Notes under the pieces: model-generated
The model's database searches: none
What the model saw: the letters and a program-made list of their open reading frames with translations, nothing else
Told to the model about the DNA's origin: nothing
Assembly (NCBI RefSeq): GCF_042453785.1
Contig: NC_091661.1
Span: forward strand, 29,193,501-29,257,500
DNA length: 64,000 nucleotides
DNA from: Malus domestica
Lineage: Eukaryota > Streptophyta > Magnoliopsida > Rosales > Rosaceae
Direction of reading: 5' to 3'
Part shown: in pieces, positions 51,335-62,259 of the stretch
Layout of the letters: each line of letters begins with the position of its first letter
How positions within the stretch are numbered: the first letter of the stretch is position 1
Program-made: the position numbers and the translations under genes

Positions 51335-53224
51335 TTAAACTTCAACTGTTTTCTGATTAAGAGCTGTATATCTCCATCTCTCCTTCTCCACAAAGTCTGC
51401 ATCCAGGAACTGTGCAACAAATGCCCACAGCCTGTATACGTCTTCAAAGTTGGCCAAGAATCCGAGTGCAGCTGTAACCACGGTAATTCCTAGATCAGGT
51501 TTCGCCTTGGACTTGTTAGCATCCATTCCCTTCGCTCCGCTTTCTCTTTTCTCTAGGATTCTCCCTTTCTCTTCAGCATACTTATCCGAGAACCAGATGT
51601 GGTGTAAGAATCCATAGCTAAGAGAAATATTGTTCCTGTCGGCAAGTTTCTGTACGAGAACAGGCTCTACCTTCTCTCCATTCCAATCATATACATTGAA
51701 TGCCAGAGCTGGTCCCCTATCGAATTTGATCTTTGGCCCATAGATTTTTACCAAAGGAATTCCCTTGCTGTTAGGATGATTAAGCTTTCTCAATGAGCTC
51801 ACCAGCCAATTGATCAGGTACCTTGCCCTGTTAGTGATCACCATTAGCCCCAGTGAATCCACTTGATCCAGTCCCCTGCATACAACCTCTAGGTTCCCAT
51901 TACCGCTGCTTCTGGAATTCTCGTCCTTCTCTGAAGATATTTCGATTTCTTCCCAGTTTGCAGCTTCTTCAGCTCTCTCAGGCCGTTCTTGCTTCAATCT
52001 TCTTGTCGGTGTTGACTGATTGGATATCAGACCGGAGAAAGAACTTGCCGTGCCTAATGCATCTAGCTGCATGCCAAGTCTGGATATCTGCTCAAGCTCT
52101 GTGTCGGTACCGGAAGAATCCCCTGCTATTTGAAGCAATTGCTTTGCCGGGACAAGATTTACAATTCCTGTGCTCGTGGAAACTTCTAGGACCGAAACAG
52201 CAGATTTCTTGACAAAGAGGCATGCAAAGCCTGAAGGGTTTTCCCCACAAATCTTGTAGAAGGAAGAAATGAGGAAATCGGGTTGAAAGAGAGAGAGGCC
52301 GAAGCTGTCCATATCTTTTGGTCCTAATGCACAAGCATCAACCAAGACGTGCCACCCGTTCTCCTGCGCCATGGTCATCCATATGTAAGGATACCTGGAG
52401 CCTGTTATCCTAGAATGTACCGGAAACATGAAAAGCCCCCTTTTCTTCTTCTTCTTCCTCTTGCTTACGACCATCTTCCTCAACTTGGCCGACTGAATCC
52501 TCAGCCGGGGCCACGAAAACTCCGCCGACATGACTTTGGCTCCTCTCTTTTCGGAGCTGTTAATCATCCCTTCCACTGCCTCACTCTCGTAATCATACAC
52601 CGTCAGCAGCTTCCTACTGGTCTTGAACGGGTAAGATTCCGCCACAAGTTTAAAAGCCGATGTTCTGTTGGCAGTGAAAACCATGCTGTAATCATTTTCT
52701 GATATGTTAAGAAAATCCATAATCCTGTTTCTCATTGCAGATTCCAGCTCTGATTCCTGGCCGCCATGAAGCAGCTGCGTCTTCAAACTCCCTGTCTTGT
52801 ACGACAAACTAAAGAAGGGGAAATCCGACCTCACTTGAGAAGAGGATTCGTGATTGTGCAGCTGAGAAGAGGAGAAGAGGCCGATGCCAATATAATCAAG
52901 GCAGGTATGGTTTGACTGTGAGAGATGGTAGTACTCTTTAGCTCGTATCCGATCAACTTCCGCAGTCTCATGGTATTTGGGATAAACGTTGGTGAAGTCA
53001 GCGAAGGACTCGTGCAAAGACGGGAGACACTCGTGGTTGGTGAACACGGTGTTTGGGAATATGGATGATGAAGTCGTGGCTGCAAAGTCGCGGCGACAAG
53101 CTGCAGAAGTGCTTCCGGAATTGGACATGGTGCGGTGGTGATGCGCTGACAGCTTCTGTAACGGGTTGGGGCAGCAGCCACTGAGGCATACTTCTGTGAC
53201 CTCCTTCCAGCAAGGTGACTGCAT
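51335..53224 (-). CDS. PLP-dependent, MoCo-sulfurase-like aminotransferase class V protein
   Basis: Intron-less gene, 629 residues, starting at the ATG at 53224 (MQSPCWKEV); the frame extends upstream only through a non-ATG codon. It has the class V aminotransferase fold. The Asp that contacts the PLP pyridine nitrogen is likely Asp296 (LVDACALGPKD), and the Schiff-base Lys is Lys324 in ISSFYKICGENPSGF. A Lys-rich stretch lies at about 255-262. It lacks the C-terminal MOSC domain of true molybdenum cofactor sulfurases, so the sulfurase name reflects the N-terminal part only. The real reaction of this plant subgroup is unknown. It resembles At5g51920 and relatives (from memory). A CT-rich leader and TATA-like TATTTATAAG near 53310 lie upstream. 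Confidence 0.9.
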   Translation of the reverse strand: MQSPCWKEVTEVCLSGCCPNPLQKLSAHHHRTMSNSGSTSAACRRDFAATTSSSIFPNTVFTNHECLPSLHESFADFTNVYPKYHETAEVDRIRAKEYYHLSQSNHTCLDYIGIGLFSSSQLHNHESSSQVRSDFPFFSLSYKTGSLKTQLLHGGQESELESAMRNRIMDFLNISENDYSMVFTANRTSAFKLVAESYPFKTSRKLLTVYDYESEAVEGMINSSEKRGAKVMSAEFSWPRLRIQSAKLRKMVVSKRKKKKKRGLFMFPVHSRITGSRYPYIWMTMAQENGWHVLVDACALGPKDMDSFGLSLFQPDFLISSFYKICGENPSGFACLFVKKSAVSVLEVSTSTGIVNLVPAKQLLQIAGDSSGTDTELEQISRLGMQLDALGTASSFSGLISNQSTPTRRLKQERPERAEEAANWEEIEISSEKDENSRSSGNGNLEVVCRGLDQVDSLGLMVITNRARYLINWLVSSLRKLNHPNSKGIPLVKIYGPKIKFDRGPALAFNVYDWNGEKVEPVLVQKLADRNNISLSYGFLHHIWFSDKYAEEKGRILEKRESGAKGMDANKSKAKPDLGITVVTAALGFLANFEDVYRLWAFVAQFLDADFVEKERWRYTALNQKTVEV

Positions 53225-54328
53225 CTCTCGCCCTCTCTCTCTCAACAATTTTGGTAAAGTGTGGGGATTTTGTTTGTTGTTTTGATTAAGTCTTCTGCTA
53301 TTGGTTTGTATTTATAAGAAGTTATTTTTCGGTTGGAAAAAGGTGCAGAAGGTTACTTTGTCTTACCTGTTTTAGTTTGAACAGGTCGTGACACTTAAAG
53401 ACTCTGCTTAATTAGGTGGCTTAGTTGACATTTTCTCTAGTTAATTTCATGTTTAACCAGTTATCAACAAGGCGTGCATAAGATCGTTATGACCTAAGGG
53501 ATTTGGTCTCAACTGGTCACTTTTTTTTTTTGTTACACTTGACTGAATCGAATACTTAACCTATCTTAATTCTAATTTGTTACTCAACTTTCACTCACCA
53601 CTTCAACTAACCGTAACGACTTCATATAAACCCGTCATTTAGTCAACAAGGCGTGCATCGGTATGATCATGATGCATTATAATGATCCCTCTAAACGTGC
53701 TTAACTTTAATCCTATAATTCCTAAGCACTACAAGTGTAATGTATGTCTTTTTGTGAAAGGCGGACTCGGGCAGAGAAAGCAAGAGGCAAAAGTGGAAGA
53801 CAAAAGGGCTGTTTTTCCCTTTGTGGCCGGCATCATCGGTGTGGCCAACATTGCTTCTGTAATCTCTATGAATTCTTCCAACTTGCTTAAGCCTTAAGTT
53901 TGAATAATTCTTTTAACTTTCATAGATTGTGCCGATGTGCAAATTTTGGAGAGAGGATCATTGACGGATCCTTTTTTGTTAGGATTCTAGGATCCTCCAA
54001 TCACATTTGTTCATCGTATATCGTGCGATTAATTTTTATCAGGTACTATTTATATTCAATTTTAAATAAAAAAATTTACAATAATTTATGATAGCACAAT
54101 GTACAAAAAAATAAATATAATTAAAGAATTTCTACAATCCTCACAAAGATCCCGACAAATTTTGCATGGCAGTTGTACTAAAAACCAATTTATTTATTAT
54201 TTCTTAAAGGCTCCAACTGTTTCAAACTAAAAACCTATTTATTTATTATTTCTTAAAGGCTCCAACAGTCTCAATTTGCTTCTTTCTGTTGATTGTGGCC
54301 AGAAATGCAATAGCTGTCTTAATTTTTG
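53225..54328. other. Intergenic with a fold-back element at ~53950-54165
   Basis: Promoter of the PLP gene at the left. The element at ~53950-54165 has arms with GGATCCT and TTGTTCATCGTATATCG, matching the family at ~55105-55325. No gene recognised. Confidence 0.4.
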
Positions 54329-54527
54329 AGAAAAGATATTCTCCGGTTTTCTTTCATTAAGAACACCGGATCAAGTGATATGGACTTTTAAAATTTCATC
54401 CAACGGTCCATTTGTTTTGACCTCTTAAAAGTTATAATAATTTTTTACCGTTTGATCAAATTTTAAAGTTTTGGATCACTTGATCTGATGACCTTAGTGA
54501 AAGAGATCTGGAGAGGATCTCTTTTCT
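54329..54527. mobile_element. ~200-bp fold-back MITE
   Basis: Facing arms contain ACCGGATCAAGTGAT at the left and ATCACTTGATCTG at the right, with AGAAAAGATATTCTCC against GGAGAGGATCTCTTTT at the ends. No target duplication was confirmed. Confidence 0.65.
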
Positions 54528-55104
54528 TAATTTTTGAAATAATTGGGGATAAACTTTACATTAAAGGCTGTTCTCTTCATCAATTGTGAAGGGTATGATT
54601 TTTCTAATTAATAATTTTTTTGTTTTGGACTTTTTAGCCAAAATAGTTTATTAGATTGGTCTAACTCTTCATTTTGGTCTTCGAGATTTAACCTAAGATT
54701 GTCTACGATCAATCATTTTAGTCATTTTGTGAAAAAATCTTCTTTAAATTGAAAAACCCACTAGTTCAGGGGAATGGGTTGACTGACAAAAAATAAACTT
54801 ATTTTAAATGAAAATTCTCACAAATAAAAATGATTGACGGTGACAATCTCCGGACTATTTTTTTCGATTTTAAATTTTATAGACCAAAGTGAGAAGTTAT
54901 GTTGGTCTCATGGATCATTTTGGATAAAAAGAAAGATATTTTTTCTTTTTTATATGTTATCGATAGTTTGAAATATTGTAACCTATGGGAAGGGGATTTG
55001 AGCTCGAATGCAACTGGGCGAGCACATTGTTTTGATCAACTGATCTGAAATACATATGCAACTAATAAATAATTTGATATTGTTTGTGAATGTGGATGGA
55101 AATG
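54528..55104. other. Intergenic with MITE-like arms at ~54630-54920
   Basis: TTTAGCCAAAATAG at the left and TCATTTTGGATAAAAAG at the right face each other, as in 44263-44571. This suggests one dispersed family. No gene recognised. Confidence 0.4.
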
Positions 55105-55325
55105 AGGAATGAGGATCCTCGTCGATTCTTTTTGTGAGGATTCTGGGAATCTTCAAAATATATCCGTTCATCATACATCGTACGATAAGAAATTATTGTA
55201 ATTTTTTTATTTAAAATTAAATATAAACAATACTTGACGAAAACTGATCACACGATGTAAGATGAACAAATTTGATTGAAGGATCCTAGCCGAATCTTCA
55301 CAAAGAGGATCCGACGAGGATCATT
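55105..55325. mobile_element. ~220-bp fold-back MITE
   Basis: Arms GAGGATCCTCGTCG and CGACGAGGATC face each other, with inner CATACATCGTACGAT against ATCACACGATGTA. Same family as ~53950-54165. Confidence 0.65.
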
Positions 55326-58254
55326 TTCGGATTCCTTTCCACCTAATCCACCTAGTATGGGATCCATATTGTTGAAATTTGATCCAATAATTATAGTTAT
55401 TATCATTTTTAAAGGGTTCTTTATTTGTAATCGTTGTATCATTTTAACAGTTAGAATTCTGGATTAGATGGAAATGGATCCGGAAAAAATCCACTCTCTC
55501 GTAAATAAGGATCCAAAAAATGTTTTTACAAGGAGGAGATAATATTGGTGTCAGCAATCAACATCATTTTTTCAACTTCCAACAAATAATGGTTTAATAG
55601 CCACTCTATCTCTATCTAAAATCAGCGGTCCAAAATTGAATGGGTACAATGCCACTAATTTTCATAAAACATCATTTTCAAGCAAGAAATGATTAGAAAA
55701 AAAACTGACATCTACAAAAAGTTTCGAGAGAGAGGAAGCTATTCCATTTTAGAATCACAGCATATCACAAGCCTCTTTAAGAATTTTTATTTTTATTTTT
55801 ACAAAACGTCTAACAAGAGAGATTATCGGCAATGAGATTCAAACTTAGACCTTAGTATACCAAAAAGAATGATTCTTACTAACTCAACAAACTCTAGTTG
55901 GCAATTAAGGACTGGTTTGGTATTGTTGTTCTTTGAAAAAAACTGCTTCTACTGTATTATGAGAATAAACTCATTTTTTTTGCTTCACATTTTCAGTTTT
56001 TTTTCACCAAAAACTGTGAAAATAAGCTGTTTTTAAGTGTTTACCAAACACATTTTTGAATTCAGCTTTTTTTATACCCATTTTTTATAAAAGTACATCA
56101 GTATCAAATCAGTATTAAGTTAATTTTCTCAATAATGGTTGGAATATTAGATATATTTTTAGGTTTAATTATGGGCTAAAAAGTGGAGCATATGAGCCAA
56201 GGTATTTTTTTTGTCCTTAATACGTACAAAGTGAGGAGAAATCCCTAAATTAGAAAAGAGGAAGTCAACAAAGGGAAAATCAGTATATTGCCGCTGCACT
56301 GTCCTAGACTCCTAATTGATGTTTTGGAATGATGAAAAAGCAAAAGAGAAAAAGATAAAAGTTAAAGATAAAGAAACAACAACCTTTTGATTGATCACAG
56401 CACACGGTTCACACCCGACACAGGTGTTTGTGTGTTTGTGTGTTTGCGTTTGTATTTGTGTGTGTATCTAGTTTAAGTTAAGCATGCAAGATTTTACTAA
56501 ATCTCACTTGTTGACTCTGCCACAAACAAAATCTCTTTTTTTTTTTTTTTTTGTTAAAAAAAATCTCATTTGTATGGTATAGGGTTTTGGAATTCCAAGT
56601 TCCAAATTTGTAAACAGAATAAGCCAAATGCGCTTTGAGTAGTTTGTATGTCTCAAAATAAATAAAATTTACTCATTCGATCATAATAAATATAATTTTA
56701 TACGAAAAGAGTGAATATTGTTGGTTTCGATTTCAAGTTTAGATAGTTTATGGTCAGGATTTACAAATCAATTGGTTAAGAACATTCATTATTATATTTG
56801 AAATAAATTTTGATTTCTCTCTCTTCTTCAGCATTGTTTGTGTGTGTGTATACTATATATATATATAATCAACGAGTCTAGGTAGCTTGCTAATGCTCAA
56901 CATTGGGCCACAAGGTATATTATAAGTATCACTCTAATATTCATTGCTTTTATACGTATATAAACATATAAGTACGGTTTTAATATATTCGTTGCTTCTA
57001 ACGTATATAAAAATAAGGTAAGAACAATAATATATTTAGTCAGAAAGCTTTATCTATTTGAAATGTTATAAGGATTGTTGGGTAGTTTGCTTGCTAATGC
57101 ATGCATACATATTCTAAATGTGATCAAGAATATAACCTTTATTTAATGGGCTTCCTAATAATTAAAGTATATGGTATATGGTTTTCGTCCAATTTCAATA
57201 TCATACGTCTTTCAATTCTTTTAATTTTTCACATTTTGGTTTTCATTTTTTTTTTGAAACTGAAAATAGTTATCAAACATGATTTTAGTTTTCAGTTTTC
57301 AAAATAGTCACAATTGAAAACTGAAAACAAAATTGCTACGCCCCTTAATTTTTATTACAAGTTAATGTTCACGCATTTGGATTTATATTAGTCTATACTA
57401 TCATGAGCTTTCATTTTTGATAGCTACACGCCTCAATGTTCATTCATGAAACTATTGCTTACAGTTAACACATAAGAGTTTCTCTAGTGGAACCGAAGCT
57501 CGAATTTAGAATTTGTGTTCAATTACTAGTCATATGCATAGCTTGTATCAACAAATATAAAAAATAAGCTCAAACTCATCCAAGCCCATTTGTTATTGCT
57601 TGGAACCTATGATTTATGGACTTAAATTCAAAATTTTGAGGGGCAATATTCTCTCTCTTTATTTTCCCTTTGGTCTTGTGTGGGCCTGGCTCATACAAGA
57701 CAGCCCCATAGGCCGAATATGAACTGTCGGACAGCCTAATCATAAGATTTTAGAGCTAAAAAGGGTCTTAACCTCTCTTCGCCATGTGATATCCCATACA
57801 AAAAAGCGTCGGCATTCTCATGCAGTTGTAAGTAAAGCTCACAGAAAAGCAGTTTTTTCTTCTTCTTTTGTTTTAAGGTCAGAAGTGGAAGAAAGCAGCT
57901 GCAAAAACGTATGTCATGTTCTTCACGAGTTCTCTTCTACCAATTCTTATCTGCATACTGCAGTGAATATTTATGTATCAATCAATACAGCTTCTACATG
58001 ATCATTACAGAGAATTAGGGTTTTGAAAAGATTACAGGACATTAAAAAGCTCAGTACATATTTGAAAATTTGTGAAAAGAACGACCGTAAAGTCTTCGAG
58101 AAGGACATTTTCAGAAAGATGGAATGGAAGTGGAACATAATATCACAGCTGACAGCCCCATAAAACGCTTCCAGAAGTGGGGGTATCTAGCTATAACCAA
58201 ATATCACCCTAAACTATCAATTAATTTGCTTTCTTTCCTTAAACAACCTTACCT
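55326..58254. other. Gene-poor AT-rich DNA
   Basis: No coding region over 75 codons, no RNA gene and no clear element was recognised. Short features are a GTGT-rich patch (56420-56465), a poly-T/A stretch (56536-56565) and (AT)n near 56850. 57640-57900 is GC-richer, but I could not assign it. Confidence 0.5.
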
Positions 58255-58431
58255 TGTTAGAAATATAAGATTGTAAGGTTGTGATGATGCCACATGTAAA
58301 CAGATTAGCTGGTCTATTATATTTGTTAGAAGAGTCGGTTGGTTATAACTATAAATACTTAATCTTGTAATATTAAGCAAGATATCAATTCAATCATTTT
58401 TTTCCTCCTATTTCTCTGTCTACAATTCTCT

Positions 58432-58473
<42 letters not shown>

Positions 58474-58503
58474 ATTCATAGAAACTAAGATACTTGGTTA
58501 ATA
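58255..58503 (+). repeat. 5' LTR of copia element
   Basis: Starts TG and is followed by the primer-binding site. ATAAATACTTAA near 58355 is a possible TATA region. No second LTR is in the window for comparison, so limits are approximate. Confidence 0.6.
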
Positions 58504-59365
58504 TGGTATCAATCGCCATTGTTGCTCACGCATAAAGATTCGATCCTTCGTTGCTTCCACCTTCTACGATTCTTCGTCTGCTACTCTGGAGACTTAGGGC
58601 CTCGTATAAATACTCGGGGGACTTAAATGTAATTATGTAACAAAGGAAGGGGCAAATATGTAATTAGGGGTGGAGCCCTTATTCTATAAAAGGGTCTCCT
58701 CACCCTCACAAACCCTAAGCCTCCTCACACCCCCTAAGCTCTAAGCTCTCTCTCTCCCTCTTCAACAGAGAAATATAATACAATCAGTGTGGACGTAGCC
58801 CAAATCTTGGGGTGAACCACGATACATCTTGTGTTATTTACATTACTTGCAGATTCACGGTCAGATTTATGTTGTTCCAAGACCTCCAGTTTTGTGCATT
58901 AACATTTGGCGCCGTCTGTGGAAAACGACACGAAAAGCTATGTCGGTTCTCTTTCATTTTTTTCATCTCACCGCCGTGAGACCTCACCACACTCCATTTT
59001 GAATCTGCAGAAACCCAAGAACCCAGAAAACCTCGCTCTTTGGGCTTTCCCAGAAAAGCTTCGCACACTCTGTGCAGTTAAAAAACTCCCCAACAACCCC
59101 AATCTCCCCCTCTGAGGCTTTTCATCAAACACATAGCGATCAACTCCAAGAGGCCCATCAGAAAATCAAGCCGGCTTCTGCAAACAGCAGTCCTGAAGCA
59201 GATTCTCAAGAGGTGATCCAGCTTGAAAAAAAAAAAAAAAAAACAACGAACTCCAAAGCAGCAGCAGCAGATCTGAAAATCTGCATTTCCATCCGATACG
59301 TCCAAACCCCTAATCGAAGGGTCCGAGATCCGAAACCTCCATCCAGTTCAGAGCTCCAGCATCCG

Positions 59366-59737
59366 ATGATGGAGTCCGGAAATGCTGCCGACGACTCCTC
59401 CACGGTGGCAAGCCTCATCCCGTTGGCCTCCACCTCCTAGCAACCCTACGTCTCCGAGCTCCTCTCTTTCACCTTCGATCGCCTTCACAAGGAGCCGAAG
59501 CTTCTCCGGGTCGATGTGAAGCGAATACAGAGGCAAATGCAGGAGATGGCAGTGGCCAATTACCGAGCTTTCATTACTGCTTCCGACGTGTTGGTCACAA
59601 TTCGAAACGAAGTGTCTTCCATTGACAAACATCTCGAGTCTTTGCTAGAGGAGATGCCGAAGTTGATGAATAGGCGCACTAAGTTTGTTGAATCTGCGAA
59701 ACATATTTTGGAAAAGAGGAAATTGAACCAGACGTGA
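59366..59737 (+). pseudogene. COG8: Captured fragment of COG8 (conserved oligomeric Golgi complex subunit 8)
   Basis: The frame from ATG 59366 (or 59369) reads ASLIPLASTS, a TAG at 59438, then [52 protein letters not shown] and [10 protein letters not shown], ending at 59737. This is the N-terminal region of plant COG8, a subunit of the complex that tethers vesicles within the Golgi. Only about the first 120 residues are present, with an in-frame stop, and what follows is not COG8 that I can recognise. The fragment lies inside an LTR element, so it is a transduplicated piece and not the host gene. The preceding 58910-59365 may be captured COG8 5' sequence. Recognition is from memory of the family. 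Confidence 0.8.
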
Positions 59738-60240
59738 AGCACATGAAGAAATTGAATTTGAGAGGTGGTTTCCAATAGGGTCCGCGCGGCCCTCATCTAC
59801 CTCAGCCATCTTCGCATGATTATCTCGTACTCAAGTGCTTCTGTCGGTGATTAAAGTTTAAAAGTTGTGTGTGACATTGTGCATATATTCTGAGGGATTA
59901 TCTGCTATGTCTCGAATGTGGTGAGAATGTGCTCGAGCCAGGCTTCCATACTCAAGAAATCAGGAAAGCAGTGGAAAAGAGAAAGCAAAAGAAAAGCAGG
60001 AAAGCAGTGGGGAACAAAACAGAAAAGAGAAAGCAAAAGAGAAAGCAAAAGTGAGGAATAAACATCCCATATGTGATTTACTTTTGTTATTTCTGAATGA
60101 TGTAATTTATTTTATCTTTTCGGAGACATCTGTATAAACCCCATCAGAGGGTAATAATACCAAAAAAAAAAAAAAAAGCAAAGCTCAAAGTAAATGGGCT
60201 GGCATGTTGTGGAGAGCGAAGGCTCATAAGCCTAAAATAG

Positions 60241-60546
60241 CACCAACCAGGTCATTAAAAGTACGCCCAGTACTCCAAAATTATTCGGTAACCCGTCGCT
60301 ACTACCACCAACCAGGTCATCAAAAGTACGCCCAGTAATTCCAAAATTATTCGGCAACCCGCCGCTATTATCACCAACCAGGTGACCAAAAGTACGCCCA
60401 GTACTCCAAAAATTACTCGGCAACTTGCCGCTATTACCACCAACCAGGTGATGAAATGTACAACCCGTACTCTAATATCATTTGGCAACTAGCCATTCAT
60501 GCCACCAACCAGATGATCAAAAGTACGCCCAGTACTTCAAATCATA
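60241..60546. repeat. 65-bp tandem repeat, ~4.6 copies
   Basis: Each unit opens with CACCAACCAGGT and contains AAAAGTACGCCCAGTA. Copies diverge towards the right. Confidence 0.9.
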
Positions 60547-60770
60547 CATGAGCACTACTCATGTCAATCATACATAAACATTCATGAACATTACTCATGT
60601 CAATCATACATAAACATTCATGAGCATCACTCATCCAATCATACATAAACATTCATGAGCATCACTCATCCAATCATACATAAAAATTCATGAGCATCAC
60701 TCATGTCAACATCCATGAGCATCACTCATGTCAATCAACATAAACATCCATGAGCATCACTCATGTCAAA
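60547..60770. repeat. ~36-bp tandem repeat, ~6 copies
   Basis: Units contain CATGAGCATCACTCATG and CAATCATACATAAACATT. 60770-60860 continues with a different short repeat (AGCTTCATTTACAGAGCTCT). Confidence 0.9.
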
Positions 60771-61029
60771 AGCTTCATTTACAGAGCTCTAGCTTCAAAA
60801 TCGTCATTTACAGAGCTCTAGCTTCAAAGCTTCACTTGCAAAGCTTCACCTACAAAGCTTTAGTGCAGGGTATACAAATACCACATCCGAACAACCACCA
60901 CTTCGGCCTATACATGGATTCAATTTAAAGTCTCCAGTCAACATACTCTATTGATCGAAGACTTAGGGGACTACATTATGTACCATATATTGGGCCTCAT
61001 GAAAAATACTTGGGGGACTCTAGCCCATT

Positions 61030-61470
61030 ATTTATGTACTGAGGAGAAAACCCTTATTTTATAAAAGGGACTCCCTCACTTTCATTAGAGAGCACTCATT
61101 CTTCATGTACTGAGAAGCGAGCCTTTATTTTATAAAAGGGACTCTCTTACCATCATTAGAGAGCAACGCCGCCAGTTAGCAACTGCCTCGCCGCGAGCAT
61201 CACTCCTAACCCATCACTTATGTATTGAGGAACGAGCCTTTATTCTATAAAAGGGACTCCCTCACCACCATTAGAGATCATCGCCGTCTACTGAGCAACT
61301 GCCTCGCCGTGAGTATCAACTTTAACCCATCATTTATGTATTGAGGAACGAGCCCTTATTCTATAAAAGGGACTCCCTCACCATCATTAGAGAGCATCAA
61401 TTCTAGCCCATCATTCATGTATTGAGGAGCGAGCCCTTATTCTATAAAAGGGACCCCCTCACCTTCAAAC
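61030..61470. repeat. Repeated LTR-type TATA modules, 5 copies
   Basis: TATAAAAG occurs at 61060, 61131, 61246, 61362 and 61443, each within CTTATTCTATAAAAGGGA or a close variant followed by CTCCCTCACC-like sequence. The same module occurs once in each LTR (58685 and 61799). The interior thus carries an amplified piece of the element's promoter region. Confidence 0.85.
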
Positions 61471-61680
61471 GTCGCAAGCCGAGCCAACCAAGGCAACATA
61501 AGCCACGAGCTGAGCAGCCTTGCAGCGTGTGCTACCTCTAGTTGAGCGTCATTTCAGATTGAGCACTGCCTCATATCGAGCATCAGTTCAAGACATCATC
61601 TAGTTACTTCGACCCACACATGGACTGAATTTCAAGTCTCTAGCCAAAAGACTTTCTTGACTGAAGACTTGAGGGGCTAT

Positions 61681-62018
61681 TGTTTATACTATATTTAGGG
61701 CCTCGTATTTAGACCTCGTATAAATACTCGGGGGACTTAAATGTAATTATGTAACAAAGGAATGGGTAAATATGTAATTAGGGAAGAAGCCCTTATTCTA
61801 TAAAAGGGTCTCATCACCCTCACAAACTCTAAGCCTCCTCACACCCCCTAAGCTCTAAGCTCTCTCTCTCCCTCTTCAACAGAGAAATATAATACAATCA
61901 GTGTGGACGTAGCCCAAACCTTGGGATGAACCACGATACATCTTGTGTTATTTACATTACTTGCAGATTCACGGTCGGATTTACGTTGTTCTAAGACCTC
62001 CGGTTTTGTGCATCAACA
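61681..62018 (+). repeat. 3' LTR of the non-autonomous element
   Basis: 338 bp, TG...CA ends, preceded by a purine tract. It has a small internal duplication (CCTCGTATTTAGACCTCGTA) absent from the left LTR. Confidence 0.9.
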
Positions 62019-62259
62019 GAATCACCTTTTTCTCTCGGTGATTTCTCTTGGTGTTCAAGATTCTAGGGTTTCTTGCTTCTGTTCGTCTGCTATTTTGGAG
62101 CTGAATTGTCTCTTCTCTTGGTGTTCAAGATTCTAGGGTGTCTACATCAAGCCAAGATTCTTGATTTCTGGGTGTTTTTCGTCTGCACACAAGGTGTTTG
62201 TTTTTTTTTTTCCATGCCATGGAAAGGTATTTTTTCGTTCAGCTTCTTCATATACAATC

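Larger units (their letters stand above)
58594..62018 (+). mobile_element. Non-autonomous LTR element (LARD-like) with captured host gene fragment
   Basis: Two near-identical direct repeats, about 58594-58904 (left end truncated) and 61681-62018, bracket an interior without gag or pol. The left LTR is followed by TTTGGCGCCGTCTGTGG, a primer-binding-site form common in plant Ty3-type elements. The right LTR begins TGTTTATAC just after the purine tract GAGGGGCTA and ends CAACA. The interior holds a COG8-like fragment, a 65-bp repeat array, a 36-bp repeat array and repeated LTR-like TATA modules. It must have been mobilised by proteins of another element. The first ~13 bp of the left LTR seem deleted, so no target duplication can be shown. 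Confidence 0.85.

Noticed and set aside
60236..60780. CRISPR-like array
   Set aside because: Eukaryotic context, units directly abut without unique spacers, and copies drift gradually; these are ordinary tandem repeats inside an LTR element.
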